Shown: one piece after another, positions 6,983-16,598 of the stretch
Numbering within the stretch: position 1 is the stretch's first letter
How the letters are laid out: every line of letters starts with the position of its first letter
Assembly (NCBI RefSeq): GCF_029433105.1
Contig: NZ_JARNTW010000004.1
Location: forward strand, 1 to 64,000
Origin: Runella sp. MFBS21
GTDB lineage: Bacteria; Bacteroidota; Bacteroidia; Cytophagales; Spirosomataceae
Direction: 5' to 3'
DNA length: 64,000 bases
Notes under the pieces: generated by a model
Database searches by the model: none
Told to the model about the DNA's origin: nothing
Seen by the model: only the letters and a program-made list of their open reading frames with translations
Translations under genes and position numbers: made by a program

Positions 6983-9565
6983 ATGCGCAATATTTTGTTC
7001 GTCGTCTGTATCTCTGTGACTTTGTGGATGTTGCATGCTTGCAAGACTACCGAAAGTGGTGCTTATGACCAAGCCTCTAAAATTGCGGTTTCTTGGGAGC
7101 TAGTCAGCAATTTTTCGGGGCCGACGGATGGATTTGAAGCAAAATTTTATTTAAAAAACAATAGTAACCTAACATTGGAAGAAACGGGGTGGGCATTGTT
7201 TTTTAATATGTCTCCTCGGCCTTTGGTGGCATATCCTACGGCGCAGCCTGCAAATTTGGAGCACATCAACGGCGATTGGTACAAAATGACGCCCAACAAA
7301 GGCTTTCGTTTGGCACCAGGAGATTCGATTGCGGTGGCATATCAGGGTACAGAAGGGATTATCAAAGAAACTGACGCACCTTTGGGATTGTATTTTGTGT
7401 TTTATGATAAAGAAGGAAAAGAAAGCCAAATTGTACAACTAGACCAGTGTACTGTAGTGCCTTTTGCGCGCCGCGACCAACTACTACGCGGGCCAAAAGA
7501 CCAAGATTCGATTCAGACAAATTCGTTTCGCTACGCCGAAAATTTGAAGGTCAGTCTTCTACCAACAGAGCAGCTTTTGCCGGTGGTTCCTACTCCTGTC
7601 AAAACCACCAAAACAACGGGCGCATTCAGTCTTACCAGTACTACGGCGATTCATTATGAAAAAGGGCTAGAAAATGAAGCTAATTTGTTAGCACAACGCC
7701 TAAAAGAATTGACGGGGCAAGCCTTAACTACCAACAATGCTGCTCCCGCTGCTAACACTATCTCATTGCAAACTGGAAAAATCGCCGTCAATGGCAAAGA
7801 GAAAGAAGCTTATCATCTCAGCATTGACGACAAAGGTGTTTCTATTACGGGCAGTGATGCGGCAGGCGTTTTTTATGCCACACAGAGCCTGATTTCGATG
7901 ATTCCTATCAGTGTTTTACAACAAAAAAATGCCCCAATTTCTTTACCTGCTCTCAAAATTGAGGATGCGCCACGCTTTCAGTTTCGGAGTATGCACCTAG
8001 ACGTTAGCCGTAATTTCCAAACCAAAGAGACGATTCTCCGTACCCTTGACATCCTTTCTTTTTATAAGATTAATCACTTTTTGTTTTATACTACCGAAGA
8101 TGAAGGCTGGCGTTTGGAGATAGAGTCATTGCCTGAGCTTACCAAAGTAGGAGCGCAGCGTGAGCATACGTCGAGTTATAAAACGTCGGTGTTGCATCCT
8201 GCTTATGGCTCTGGGCCAATCGCTTATGACAAAGGAAAGCATGGAAGTGGATATTATACCAAAGCGGATTTTATCGAAATTTTGAAATATGCCCATGCGC
8301 GTCATATCAAAGTGATTCCAGAAGTAAACTTTCCGGGACATGCACGGGCCGCTATCAAAGCTATGGAGGCGCGTTATGAGCGCTTGATGAAAGAAGGCAA
8401 AGAAAAAGAAGCCAATGAATATCGCTTAGCCGACCCCGACGATAAATCGGTGTATCTATCGGCACAAGCTTATAAAGACAATGTGGTAGATGTGACGCAA
8501 GAATCGGTATATCGCTTTTACGAAAAAGTAATGGACGATATGGCCAAGATGTACAAAGAGGCAGGCTTGACAATGGACGTAATTCATGCCGGAGGAGATG
8601 AAGTAGCCGAGGGCGCTTGGATGAAATCGCCTCGTGCCATTGAAATGATGAAAAAAGACCCCTCACTCAAAAATACGAGTCATTTTCAGGCTTATTTTTT
8701 CAGAAAACTATTGCCAAGGTTACAAAAACGTAACCTCACTGTACACGGCTGGGAAGAAGTCGCACTTACCAAAACCCCCGATGGTAAATACAAAGCCAAT
8801 CCAGAGTTTGTAGGGCAAAACGTAATTCCTTATATCTGGAACAACGTCTTTGACCCCGATTTAGGCTATCGATTGGCCAATGCGGGCTATCCGGTGGTAT
8901 TGTGTAATGTTACCAATTTTTACTTTGACTTGGCTTACAACAACGACCCCAAAGAGCCGGGGCTTTATTGGGCGGGTTTTGTGGATGCTCGCGACAATTA
9001 CACCTTTGCTCCTTATGATATGTTTAAGACCACCTATACCAATTCCATGGGTAAGCCTATGGTCTTTACGAATGTGGAAAGGCTCAAACCAGAAGCACGT
9101 AAAAATATCATTGGTATTGAGGCGCAGCTATGGAGCGAAACGGTTAAAGGGCGCGATATGATGGAGTATTACACCTTGCCTAAGCTGATGGGTTTTGCCG
9201 AAAGTGCTTGGGCGGCCGAGAGGGCTTGGGAAAATATAGGCGAACGTAACGCCCGCGAAAAAGTCATCCAAACAAGTTGGAACCTATTTGCTAATACACT
9301 TGCTCAGAAAGAATTACCCCGATTGAGTTATCTCAATGGCGGTTATAATTACCGCATTCCGCTACCGGGGGCAGTCATCGACAATGGCGCGGTGATAGCC
9401 AATGTAGCTTATCCAGGTCTTATTATTAGATATACAACCGACGGCTCAGAACCGTCAGCTCAATCGCCTGTTTATCAAAGCCCTATTAAAGTAAGAGGGG
9501 CCGTAAAACTGCGGTGTTTTGATGCTGCTGGTAAAGGAAGCCGTACGGTGATGATTAATTTATAA
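6983..9565 (+). CDS. Beta-N-acetylhexosaminidase, GH20 lipoprotein
   Basis: The protein has 860 residues with a lipoprotein signal (lipobox LHAC, Cys20). Domains in order are a chitobiase-type carbohydrate-binding N-terminal domain (about 30-170), the GH20b alpha/beta domain (about 195-325), the GH20 barrel (about 330-780, starting FQFRSMHLDVSRN) and a C-terminal CHB_HEX_C-like beta domain with YTTDGSEPS. The catalytic pair D539-E540 is in HAGGDEVAEG. The enzyme removes terminal GlcNAc or GalNAc from chitooligosaccharides or glycans, probably at the outer membrane or in the periplasm. It is the first gene of a plus-strand operon with a sugar kinase, a transporter and a regulator. Full length for this architecture. 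Confidence 0.95.
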   Translation: MRNILFVVCISVTLWMLHACKTTESGAYDQASKIAVSWELVSNFSGPTDGFEAKFYLKNNSNLTLEETGWALFFNMSPRPLVAYPTAQPANLEHINGDWYKMTPNKGFRLAPGDSIAVAYQGTEGIIKETDAPLGLYFVFYDKEGKESQIVQLDQCTVVPFARRDQLLRGPKDQDSIQTNSFRYAENLKVSLLPTEQLLPVVPTPVKTTKTTGAFSLTSTTAIHYEKGLENEANLLAQRLKELTGQALTTNNAAPAANTISLQTGKIAVNGKEKEAYHLSIDDKGVSITGSDAAGVFYATQSLISMIPISVLQQKNAPISLPALKIEDAPRFQFRSMHLDVSRNFQTKETILRTLDILSFYKINHFLFYTTEDEGWRLEIESLPELTKVGAQREHTSSYKTSVLHPAYGSGPIAYDKGKHGSGYYTKADFIEILKYAHARHIKVIPEVNFPGHARAAIKAMEARYERLMKEGKEKEANEYRLADPDDKSVYLSAQAYKDNVVDVTQESVYRFYEKVMDDMAKMYKEAGLTMDVIHAGGDEVAEGAWMKSPRAIEMMKKDPSLKNTSHFQAYFFRKLLPRLQKRNLTVHGWEEVALTKTPDGKYKANPEFVGQNVIPYIWNNVFDPDLGYRLANAGYPVVLCNVTNFYFDLAYNNDPKEPGLYWAGFVDARDNYTFAPYDMFKTTYTNSMGKPMVFTNVERLKPEARKNIIGIEAQLWSETVKGRDMMEYYTLPKLMGFAESAWAAERAWENIGERNAREKVIQTSWNLFANTLAQKELPRLSYLNGGYNYRIPLPGAVIDNGAVIANVAYPGLIIRYTTDGSEPSAQSPVYQSPIKVRGAVKLRCFDAAGKGSRTVMINL

Positions 9566-9579
9566 ACACATACATTAGA

Positions 9580-10440
9580 ATGAAAATTGGGGTAGATTTA
9601 GGGGGCACCAAAATGAAAGCCGGAATCGAGTACAACGGTTCTATCATTCAGCAACATTCTACGTTGTTGCGGGAGAAGCACTCCCTATCAGCTACATTGA
9701 ATCAGTTGATTGAACTCATTAAGCCATTTGCAAGTTCGGCCACGAGTATTGGGATTGGAGTACCATCGGTAGTTGATATCGAACGGGGAATTGTCTATAA
9801 CGTAGCTAATATTCCGTCGTGGGAAAAGGTCGAATTGAGGGAAATTCTGGAAGAAGAATTTAATATACCCGTTTTTGTTAACAACGACGTCAATTGCTTC
9901 ATTTTAGGAGAGCACCGCTATGGTGTGGCCCAAAACTTCAACTCGGTAGTAGGTATGACTATCGGAACCGGGCTAGGTTCGGGGATTATCATTGACAATC
10001 AGCTTTATGCTGGCAACAATTGTGGAGCAGGGGAGATAGGAATGCTTCCTTATCGTGACCACAATTTTGAATACTATGCTTGTAGCAATTTCTTTGATGC
10101 AGTTCATGGACTGAGTGCTTTAGACGCCAATCAAGCAGCGCTTCAGGGAGATAAAAAAGCCCTTAGTTTATGGGCTGAGTTTGGAGTTCATCTAGGATTT
10201 GCTATCAAAGCTGTGATGTATGTATATGACCCTGAGGCGATTGTGTTAGGGGGGTCTATCGCCAAAGCTTTTCCTTTTTTTGAAGCGGGAATGTATGAAG
10301 CATTAAATGATTTTGCATTTCCAGAGTCTATCAAACGCCTCAAAATCTTTCAGTCGCAGGATGATAACATCGCTTTGCTAGGAGCGGCGGCATTGGTACC
10401 ACAAGAGTTTCAGACAGTAAGCGTATCTTTGAAACACTAA
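9580..10440 (+). CDS. ROK-family sugar kinase, probable N-acetylglucosamine kinase
   Basis: The protein has 286 residues. The N-terminal phosphate-binding motif DLGGTK (6-11) and the catalytic Asp in FVNNDVN (D103) are present, followed by GTGLGSGIIIDNQ and LGGSIAKA. It should phosphorylate the cytosolic sugar released by the upstream hexosaminidase and imported by the downstream transporter; GlcNAc is the obvious candidate (inference from context). The usual ROK zinc motif CxCGxxGCxE is missing: the corresponding stretch reads YRDHNFEYYACSNFF and keeps a single Cys (C168). It starts 14 bp after the hexosaminidase stop. A palindromic repeat follows the gene. Confidence 0.9.
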   Translation: MKIGVDLGGTKMKAGIEYNGSIIQQHSTLLREKHSLSATLNQLIELIKPFASSATSIGIGVPSVVDIERGIVYNVANIPSWEKVELREILEEEFNIPVFVNNDVNCFILGEHRYGVAQNFNSVVGMTIGTGLGSGIIIDNQLYAGNNCGAGEIGMLPYRDHNFEYYACSNFFDAVHGLSALDANQAALQGDKKALSLWAEFGVHLGFAIKAVMYVYDPEAIVLGGSIAKAFPFFEAGMYEALNDFAFPESIKRLKIFQSQDDNIALLGAAALVPQEFQTVSVSLKH

Positions 10441-10441
10441 A

Positions 10442-10500
10442 AACAGACTTTCCAAGATTAAACTAAGCAAATAGTCACAATCTTGGAAAGTGTTCTGTTT
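10442..10500. repeat. Imperfect palindrome of the CTTGGAAAGTCT type
   Basis: AACAGACTTTCCAAGATT (10442-10459) faces AATCTTGGAAAG and TGTTCTGTTT (10479-10500), a long imperfect hairpin between the kinase and transporter genes. The same TTGGAAAGTCT core recurs in the tandem repeats at 23403-23560. It could also stabilise or attenuate the operon transcript. Confidence 0.6.
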
Positions 10501-10600
10501 GCTTACCCCAAAAGTAAATGATATAACGTATAGACTTTTAATTAGAAAAAGCCATAAGTTATATCCACCCTAGACACCTGTATTTTCAACCTTCTTCTTC

Positions 10601-11854
10601 ATGAAAAGCAACACTTTCATCGTCATTCTTATTTTTATCATATTCTTCGTTATTTCATTTCTTAGCAATATTCTCGGGCCTATCATCCCCGATATTGTCG
10701 ATAGTTTTGATTTAAGTATTGGATTGGCCGGTTTTTTGCCTTTTGCTTTTTTTGTGGCGTATGGCGTAGCTTCTATTCCTTCAGGGATTTTGGTTGAAAA
10801 ATACCGTGAGAAGAAAGTGTTGTTTTGGGCATTTTTATTGGCTTTTGGAGGAGCTTTACTTTTTGCTTTGATTCCTACTTTTACGGTAGCGTTGGTGTCA
10901 TTGTTTATTATTGGGATTGGGATGGCCATGCTACAAGTGGTCATCAATCCACTCTTGAGAGTGGCGGGAGGAGAAGCCAATTTTGCTTTTAATTCGGTCA
11001 TGGCGCAGTTGTTTTTTGGAGGTGCTTCTTTTTTGAGCCCCATGTTATATAGCTATTTGGTGCTCAATGTACACTCTTCTGCGGTGCCCAATGCTCTGAT
11101 TTCGACCCTCAATGGCATTGTACCTGCTGAATTGAAGTGGGTTTCGCTTTATTGGGTATTTGCGGTAGTAGCATTATTGATGGTGTTGATTGTGTGGTTG
11201 GTGAAGTTTCCAGAAGTGGAGCTAAAAGAAGATGAGAAAATCGATACCGACAATGCCTTCAAAGACTTGCTCAAAAACCGCTATGTATTCCTGTTTTTCA
11301 TTGGTATTTTTTGCTACGTAGGTACGGAGCAAGGTATTGCTAATTGGACTTCTAAGTTTTTACAGACCTATCACAACATCGACCCCGCTACGGAAGGCGC
11401 TTCGGTAATTTCTTATTTTTGGGGTTTGCTCACAATCGGCTGCATTTTGGGGTTGATTTTGCTCAAAATCTTTGATAGCCGTCGCGTATTGATACTATTT
11501 ACTGTAGGGGCGATTGTGTCGGTTTTGGCAGGGTTGTTTGGTTCCGTGGAAGTGGCTTTGTATGCCTTCCCGTTGAGTGGTTTTTGTGCTTCAGTGATGT
11601 GGTCGATTATTGTTTCATTGGCGCTCAATTCTGTACCATATCATCACGGAACTTTCTCTGGTATTCTTTGCAGTGGGATTGCGGGCGGAGCTATTGTACC
11701 TTTGATTATTGGCGGTTTGGCGGAGTTAGTAGGATTGCGTTTGGCAATGCTTTTTTTGATGGTTACTTTAGGATATATTTTAAGTATTGGGCTATGGGCC
11801 AAACCACTCGTTACCAATGCCACTATCAAAAATTGGAAAGAGTTGTTTGCGTAG
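10601..11854 (+). CDS. NagP-like sugar transporter, FHS family MFS
   Basis: The protein has 417 residues and about twelve hydrophobic helices. The layout matches the fucose/galactose/hexose FHS branch of the major facilitator superfamily. The motifs FLPFAFFVAYGVASIPSG, GIGMAMLQVVINPLLR and GTEQGIANW are characteristic of that branch. Its place between an amino-sugar kinase and a hexosaminidase operon regulator points to GlcNAc import across the inner membrane (inference). Antisense frames in this gene are shadows of the repetitive hydrophobic codons. The start is the first ATG, about 100 bp after the palindromic element. Confidence 0.9.
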   Translation: MKSNTFIVILIFIIFFVISFLSNILGPIIPDIVDSFDLSIGLAGFLPFAFFVAYGVASIPSGILVEKYREKKVLFWAFLLAFGGALLFALIPTFTVALVSLFIIGIGMAMLQVVINPLLRVAGGEANFAFNSVMAQLFFGGASFLSPMLYSYLVLNVHSSAVPNALISTLNGIVPAELKWVSLYWVFAVVALLMVLIVWLVKFPEVELKEDEKIDTDNAFKDLLKNRYVFLFFIGIFCYVGTEQGIANWTSKFLQTYHNIDPATEGASVISYFWGLLTIGCILGLILLKIFDSRRVLILFTVGAIVSVLAGLFGSVEVALYAFPLSGFCASVMWSIIVSLALNSVPYHHGTFSGILCSGIAGGAIVPLIIGGLAELVGLRLAMLFLMVTLGYILSIGLWAKPLVTNATIKNWKELFA

Positions 11855-11893
11855 CAAACAATATTTTCTTTCTTTAAAAATACATCCCGCTGT

Positions 11894-13057
11894 ATGTACA
11901 AGATTATACTTCTCATCGACTTTGCCGAAGAATACAGCAAGGGCTTGCTGAAGGGGATTTCGAAGTATTCCAAAGAGCATGGTCCGTGGATTTTTTGTCG
12001 AATGCCACTTTTTCAACGCGAAACTATCGGGATAGATGGCATACTTGAATGGGCGTTGGAATGGGAGGCCGATGGTATTATTGGACAGCTTTATAATGAT
12101 CCCAAAATCTCTAAAATCGTGGAAGCGGGAATTCCCGTAATTGCCCAAGATTTTAAGGAGCGTTTCAAAGAAATTCCTAACATCACCGGCGACCACGTGG
12201 AAGCAGGGCGAATGGGAGCAGAATATTTTTTGCGAAAAGGATTCAAAAACTTTGCTTTTTACGGCTTTCGCGACATTGTTTGGTCACGTGAGCGCGCCGA
12301 AGGTTTTGAAGAACGGGTCAAAAAAGCGGGTTATCAGGTGCATTATTTTGAGCATATCATGGCACGGTCGAGTGAACTATGGTATTACAAACCGAGCCCA
12401 TTGAGTCAATGGCTTAAATCATTGCCGAAGCCGATTGCACTCATGACCTGCGACGACAACCAAGGACAACATATCACCGAGGCTTGTCGCCAATCCAACA
12501 TTCGTATTCCAGAGCAAGTGGCGGTATTGGGGGTGGACAACGACGAAATGATTTGCGAGTTTTCGGACCCGCCGCTGTCAAGTATTGGGCAAGATACCGA
12601 AAAAGGGGGCTATGATGCTGCCAAGCTTTTGCACCACATGATTGAGCATGGGACGTCAGAGTTTTATGATATTTATGTAAAACCTACGCAAGTAATTACG
12701 CGCCAATCGACCGATATCTATGCTACCAACGACCATTACATCGCGTCTTCTTTGAAGTTTATTCATCAAAACATTGACAAAAATCTTCAAGTTGAAGATG
12801 TCGTAAAACAAGTGCCTTTGTCGCGACGAGCTTTGGAGCAGCGCTTTCAGCTGATTACGGGCTATCCTATTTATAAATACATCTTTAACCTACGTATCGA
12901 AAAATTTACCCAAAAACTCCTCGAAACCGACATGACTGTTTTTGAGATTGCACTTGACATGGGTCTTACTGATAGTAAAAATATCGCACGGCAGTTTCGG
13001 CAAATCAAAGGTTGTACACCTATCGAATATCGAAACCAGTATTTGGCAGGGAAGTGA
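11894..13057 (+). CDS. XylR-type transcriptional regulator (LacI-like sensor plus AraC DNA-binding domain)
   Basis: The protein has 387 residues. Residues 1-270 resemble a periplasmic-binding-protein/LacI-type sugar sensor (GLLKGISKYSKEHG, ILGVD-like AVLGVDNDEMICEF). The C-terminal 110 residues form an AraC-family double helix-turn-helix ending in ARQFRQIKGCTPIEYRNQYL. This is the E. coli XylR arrangement, without the LacI N-terminal DNA-binding segment. It is 39 bp downstream of the NagP-like gene and is the likely sugar-responsive activator of this operon, perhaps also of the divergent NagX group (inference). The ligand is probably GlcNAc or a derivative, but the sequence alone does not decide this. 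Confidence 0.9.
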   Translation: MYKIILLIDFAEEYSKGLLKGISKYSKEHGPWIFCRMPLFQRETIGIDGILEWALEWEADGIIGQLYNDPKISKIVEAGIPVIAQDFKERFKEIPNITGDHVEAGRMGAEYFLRKGFKNFAFYGFRDIVWSRERAEGFEERVKKAGYQVHYFEHIMARSSELWYYKPSPLSQWLKSLPKPIALMTCDDNQGQHITEACRQSNIRIPEQVAVLGVDNDEMICEFSDPPLSSIGQDTEKGGYDAAKLLHHMIEHGTSEFYDIYVKPTQVITRQSTDIYATNDHYIASSLKFIHQNIDKNLQVEDVVKQVPLSRRALEQRFQLITGYPIYKYIFNLRIEKFTQKLLETDMTVFEIALDMGLTDSKNIARQFRQIKGCTPIEYRNQYLAGK

Positions 13058-13117
13058 GGGCAAGATTGTAGGATTCTATGGCTATCTTTGAAGATTCACT
13101 GACTCAAAAACCAATTT

Positions 13118-14743
13118 ATGAACAAGTTAATCTTACCTTTTGTATTCGTACTTATTGCGTCTGTGTTGGTAAGCTACAAAGCTGACGACTCGGCTATTGA
13201 TGGCAAAGCTTTTGCCAAACATATCAAAGTGCTCGCCTCCGATGCTTTTGAAGGACGTAAGCCTTTTAGTCCCGGAGAAGCCAAGACCATCGAATATCTC
13301 AAAACAGAGTTTGAAAAACTAGGGTTAAAACCTGGTAATGGCAAGAGTTATTTTCAGGATGTGCCTATGGTTGATATTGCTTCTACTCCTGCTGGGCCAC
13401 TCATTATGAAAGGAAAAGACGGCGAAATATCGCTCAATTACCTTACTGATTATGTGGCTGCTACACGTCGTGTGCAAGACCAAGTAAAAATAGAAAATTC
13501 TGAAATGGTATTTGCGGGTTATGGCATCGTAGCTCCCGAATATGGTTGGAACGACTATGCGGGTTTGGATGTGAAAGGTAAAACCGTAGTTGTCTTGGTC
13601 AACGACCCCGGAATCGTAGATGATAAGCTTTTCAAAGGCAATACCATGACCTACTACGGGCGTTGGACTTACAAATTTGAGGAAGCGGCCCGCCAAGGAG
13701 CCACGGGAGTGTTGATTGTACATGACACAGGGCCAGCAAGTTATGGCTGGTCGGTAGTGCGTAGCGGTTGGTCAAAATCAAAGCTGTATTTGCAAGCCGA
13801 AGACGACAATCGCTCACGGGCTGCTATGGAAGGCTGGATGACGCTTGAGTCGGCCAAAAAACTATTTAAGTTGGCGGGGGTGTCGCCCGATATTATGCAC
13901 AAAGCCAGTCAAGAAGGCTTTAAACCTGTACCGTTGAATGTAAAAACTTCATTGGTAATTAACAATACTTTCAAAAAATCTATCTCACACAATGTGATTG
14001 CGCTTCTTCCGGGTACAAGCCGCGCCAACGAATACGTGTTTTATACTGCTCATTGGGATCATCTTGGCAAAGGAGAGCCTATCAATGGTGATTCTATTTA
14101 TAATGGCGCTGCCGACGATGCTTCGGGCACGGCTGCTTTGATGGAAATCGCTACGGCTTTTACCAAACTCAAAAAGAAACCCGCACGCTCAATTGTGTTT
14201 TTGGTAGTAACCGCCGAAGAGCAGGGACTCCTTGGTTCGGAGTATTATTGTACGCATCCGGTATTTCCACTAGACAAAACCATTGCCGACATCAATATGG
14301 ATGTTTTACAGCCTTTTGGCCGTACCAAAGACGTGATTGTGGTGGGCAAGGGCCAATCAGATTTGGATGATTATATAGAAGCTGCTGCCAAAAAACAAGA
14401 CCGTTTTACCCGTGGTGAGCCTAATCCCTCAGGTGGGTGGTATTTTCGCTCCGACCACTTCAATTTTGCCAAAGTAGGTGTGCCCTCTTTGTACATCGAA
14501 AACGGAGTCATTTCTCGTCAACATGGAGAAGACTGGGGAAAACAACAAAAGGAAGAATTTAATCTTTATCGCTATCATATGCCAACCGACGAATACAATG
14601 ATAAGTGGGATTTGTCGGGGATTGTAGAAGACATGAAACTCCTCTACGAAGTTGGGTATCGTGTGGGTAATGAGAGTACTTATCCAGGGTGGAAAAGTGG
14701 CTCCGAATTTAAAGCTGCTCGTGACAAAATGTTGAAAAAATAA
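13118..14743 (+). CDS. Exported M28-family metallopeptidase with PA domain
   Basis: The protein has 541 residues. An N-terminal signal segment is followed by a peptidase region interrupted by a protease-associated domain (about 125-265, VFAGYGIVAPEYGWNDY). The M28 zinc ligands are visible in FYTAHWDHLG (His), GAADDASGT (Asp), TAEEQGLLGSEYY (catalytic Glu and ligand Glu) and RSDHFNFAKVGVPS (last His). It is probably an aminopeptidase acting on peptides in the periplasm or outside the cell. It shares the overlap TAATG with the next gene, so the two are translationally coupled. Its link to sugar use may be removal of peptide from glycopeptides or peptidoglycan fragments (inference). Confidence 0.9.
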   Translation: MNKLILPFVFVLIASVLVSYKADDSAIDGKAFAKHIKVLASDAFEGRKPFSPGEAKTIEYLKTEFEKLGLKPGNGKSYFQDVPMVDIASTPAGPLIMKGKDGEISLNYLTDYVAATRRVQDQVKIENSEMVFAGYGIVAPEYGWNDYAGLDVKGKTVVVLVNDPGIVDDKLFKGNTMTYYGRWTYKFEEAARQGATGVLIVHDTGPASYGWSVVRSGWSKSKLYLQAEDDNRSRAAMEGWMTLESAKKLFKLAGVSPDIMHKASQEGFKPVPLNVKTSLVINNTFKKSISHNVIALLPGTSRANEYVFYTAHWDHLGKGEPINGDSIYNGAADDASGTAALMEIATAFTKLKKKPARSIVFLVVTAEEQGLLGSEYYCTHPVFPLDKTIADINMDVLQPFGRTKDVIVVGKGQSDLDDYIEAAAKKQDRFTRGEPNPSGGWYFRSDHFNFAKVGVPSLYIENGVISRQHGEDWGKQQKEEFNLYRYHMPTDEYNDKWDLSGIVEDMKLLYEVGYRVGNESTYPGWKSGSEFKAARDKMLKK

Positions 14744-15666
14744 TGATAAAAAACCTATTGCCTTCGCTATTGAGTATTGTATGTATTGCTCTAACGCAAG
14801 TTGGAATGGCACAGTCAACCACGTCGAAAGAATTTCCTGCCGAAATAGTAGATTTTAAACCTTATGACAACAATCCTCTATTTGGAGGAACGGGTAAGGC
14901 CGATACTTGGGACGAAAAAATCAGAGAACGGGGCTATATCTTGCGCGAGGGCAATACCTACCATCTTTGGTACACTGGTTATAAAAAAGAAAAAAACGCC
15001 GTGATGAAGTTGGGATACGCGACTTCCACAGATGGTATCACATGGACACGCTATGCTGCTAATCCTATCCATGATTTGGATTGGGTGGAAGATATGTCGG
15101 TCGTGAAGGTAAAAGGAACTTACTATATGTTTGCTGAAGGCAAAAACGATGTGGCGCATTTGCTTACTTCTACCGACCGTATTCATTGGCAAGAAAAAGG
15201 TCCTCTTGATGTGCGTCAGACCAACGGTAGCCCCATTTCGAAAGGAGCTTATGGAACGCCAGCGATATGGGTAGAAAACGGTACATGGTATTTGTATTAT
15301 GAACGGGGAGATTTGGGAATATGGTTGGCGACCTCCAAAGACCTCAAAACTTGGACAAACGTACAAGACGAGCCTGTCATAAAAATGGGACCTGAAACCT
15401 ATGACCAATATGCCGTAGCCATGAATCAGATTATCAAATACAAAGGTTTGTATTATGGATACTATCACGCATCGGCGTATAAAGATTGGCGTGAATGGTC
15501 GACCAATGTGGCGGTGTCTAAAGACTTGATTCATTGGAAAAAATACGAGAAAAACCCCATCATCGGCAACGATAAATCAAGCGGAATTTTGGTACATGAT
15601 GGCAAACAATACCGTCTTTATACCCTCCACCCCGAAATGAACCTTTATTTTCCTAATCCCAAATAA
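14743..15666 (+). CDS. Exported five-bladed beta-propeller glycosidase-like protein (GH43/GH117/GH130-like)
   Basis: The protein has 307 residues and a signal peptide ending at GMAQ (about residue 23). The rest is a series of propeller blades with repeated motifs such as YHLWYTGYK, YATSTDGITWTR, TYYMFAEGKN, WYLYYERGD and VSKDLIHWKK. These are seen in GH43, GH32, GH117 and GH130-type folds. WDEKIRERG and the acidic residues in DWVEDMS are candidates for catalytic positions, but I cannot name the family or the reaction. Its start overlaps the stop of the peptidase gene by one base. The DUF1080 gene follows after 24 bp. Confidence 0.7.
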   Translation: MIKNLLPSLLSIVCIALTQVGMAQSTTSKEFPAEIVDFKPYDNNPLFGGTGKADTWDEKIRERGYILREGNTYHLWYTGYKKEKNAVMKLGYATSTDGITWTRYAANPIHDLDWVEDMSVVKVKGTYYMFAEGKNDVAHLLTSTDRIHWQEKGPLDVRQTNGSPISKGAYGTPAIWVENGTWYLYYERGDLGIWLATSKDLKTWTNVQDEPVIKMGPETYDQYAVAMNQIIKYKGLYYGYYHASAYKDWREWSTNVAVSKDLIHWKKYEKNPIIGNDKSSGILVHDGKQYRLYTLHPEMNLYFPNPK

Positions 15667-15690
15667 CACAGATCTTTCCTTCCTTTAATT

Positions 15691-16377
15691 ATGAAACCCT
15701 TTTCTTTCTTCTTAATTGCGTTCATTTTCTTTTCGTTCTTTTCCAAATCCGATTGGGTATGGCTTTTTGACGGTACTTCTACCGACCAATGGATTTCGGC
15801 TAAAGCCGACCAATTTCCGAAGGAAGGCTGGGCGGTAAAAAATAAAGAGCTGGTAGTCAATCAGAAAAAGAACCCAAACGACCCAAAAGTAGTGCGCGGT
15901 GGTGATATCATCACCAAAAAAACATATTCGCAATTTGACTTAGAATTTGAATTTCAATTGACGCCTGGGGCAAATACTGGTCTGAAGTATTTTGTGAAAA
16001 AATACCCTAATGGTTCGATTTTGGGTTGTGAATATCAATTGATTGACGATACGGGCAACAAAGACATCGCAAATGACGCCAACGACAAACGCCGCACGGC
16101 GGGGCTATATGAACTTTTTGAGCCTAGTTCGAGGCAACTCAAGCCGATAGGCCAATGGAACAAAGGTCGGATTTTGGCCAAAGACAATAAAGTGACACAT
16201 TGGCTCAACGGGGTGAAAGTCGTAGAATATACCATCGGTAGCTCAGCTTTTAAACAAGCCAAAGCAGCGAGCAAATTTAAAGACGTAGAAGATTTTGGAA
16301 CTGCTCCTGGGTATATTTTACTGCAAGACCACGGAGATGAAGCGGCTTTCCGTAGCATCCGAATTAGAGAGTTTTAA
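15691..16377 (+). CDS. DUF1080 protein (3-keto-disaccharide hydrolase-like, LamG fold)
   Basis: The protein has 228 residues with a signal peptide (about 1-18) and one DUF1080 jelly-roll domain. Typical family motifs are WLFDGTSTDQW near the start, GANTGLKYFV, GCEYQLIDD, RRTAGLYELF, GQWNKGRI, HWLNGVKVVEY and ILLQDHGDEAAFRSIRIR at the end. Some members of this family hydrolyse 3-keto-glycosides made by sugar oxidoreductases; others have no known activity. No 3-keto-forming oxidoreductase is visible in this window. It belongs to the 13118-16377 group by orientation and close spacing. Confidence 0.88.
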   Translation: MKPFSFFLIAFIFFSFFSKSDWVWLFDGTSTDQWISAKADQFPKEGWAVKNKELVVNQKKNPNDPKVVRGGDIITKKTYSQFDLEFEFQLTPGANTGLKYFVKKYPNGSILGCEYQLIDDTGNKDIANDANDKRRTAGLYELFEPSSRQLKPIGQWNKGRILAKDNKVTHWLNGVKVVEYTIGSSAFKQAKAASKFKDVEDFGTAPGYILLQDHGDEAAFRSIRIREF

Positions 16378-16598
16378 GGGGTATCTTTATTTAAAAAGAG
16401 GAGAAAAAGAACGGTTCTACCTTCTTGATAACAAGGGTTCTTGCCTCTTGTGGAGGAGATTTTTAATGTAATCTTTCCACGAGTTATTTCACTAGCCTGA
16501 AGTAAAACCTGTGTTTTTCCTTAAACCATGAGCATTTTTAAGAAATAAACTAAACCAGAAATCAGTACAATCAAACCTTATCAGAAAACAAAGTACTT
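16378..16598. other. 221-bp non-coding gap
   Basis: This AT-rich gap separates the DUF1080 gene from the ACS transporter gene. I see no strong palindrome, no exact TAnnTTTG promoter and no reading frame of note. The transporter may have its own promoter here. Confidence 0.4.

Noticed and set aside
14878-15534. 218-residue antisense frame across the propeller glycosidase gene
   Set aside because: It is a shadow of a gene with strong signal peptide and blade motifs on the other strand; no family features.
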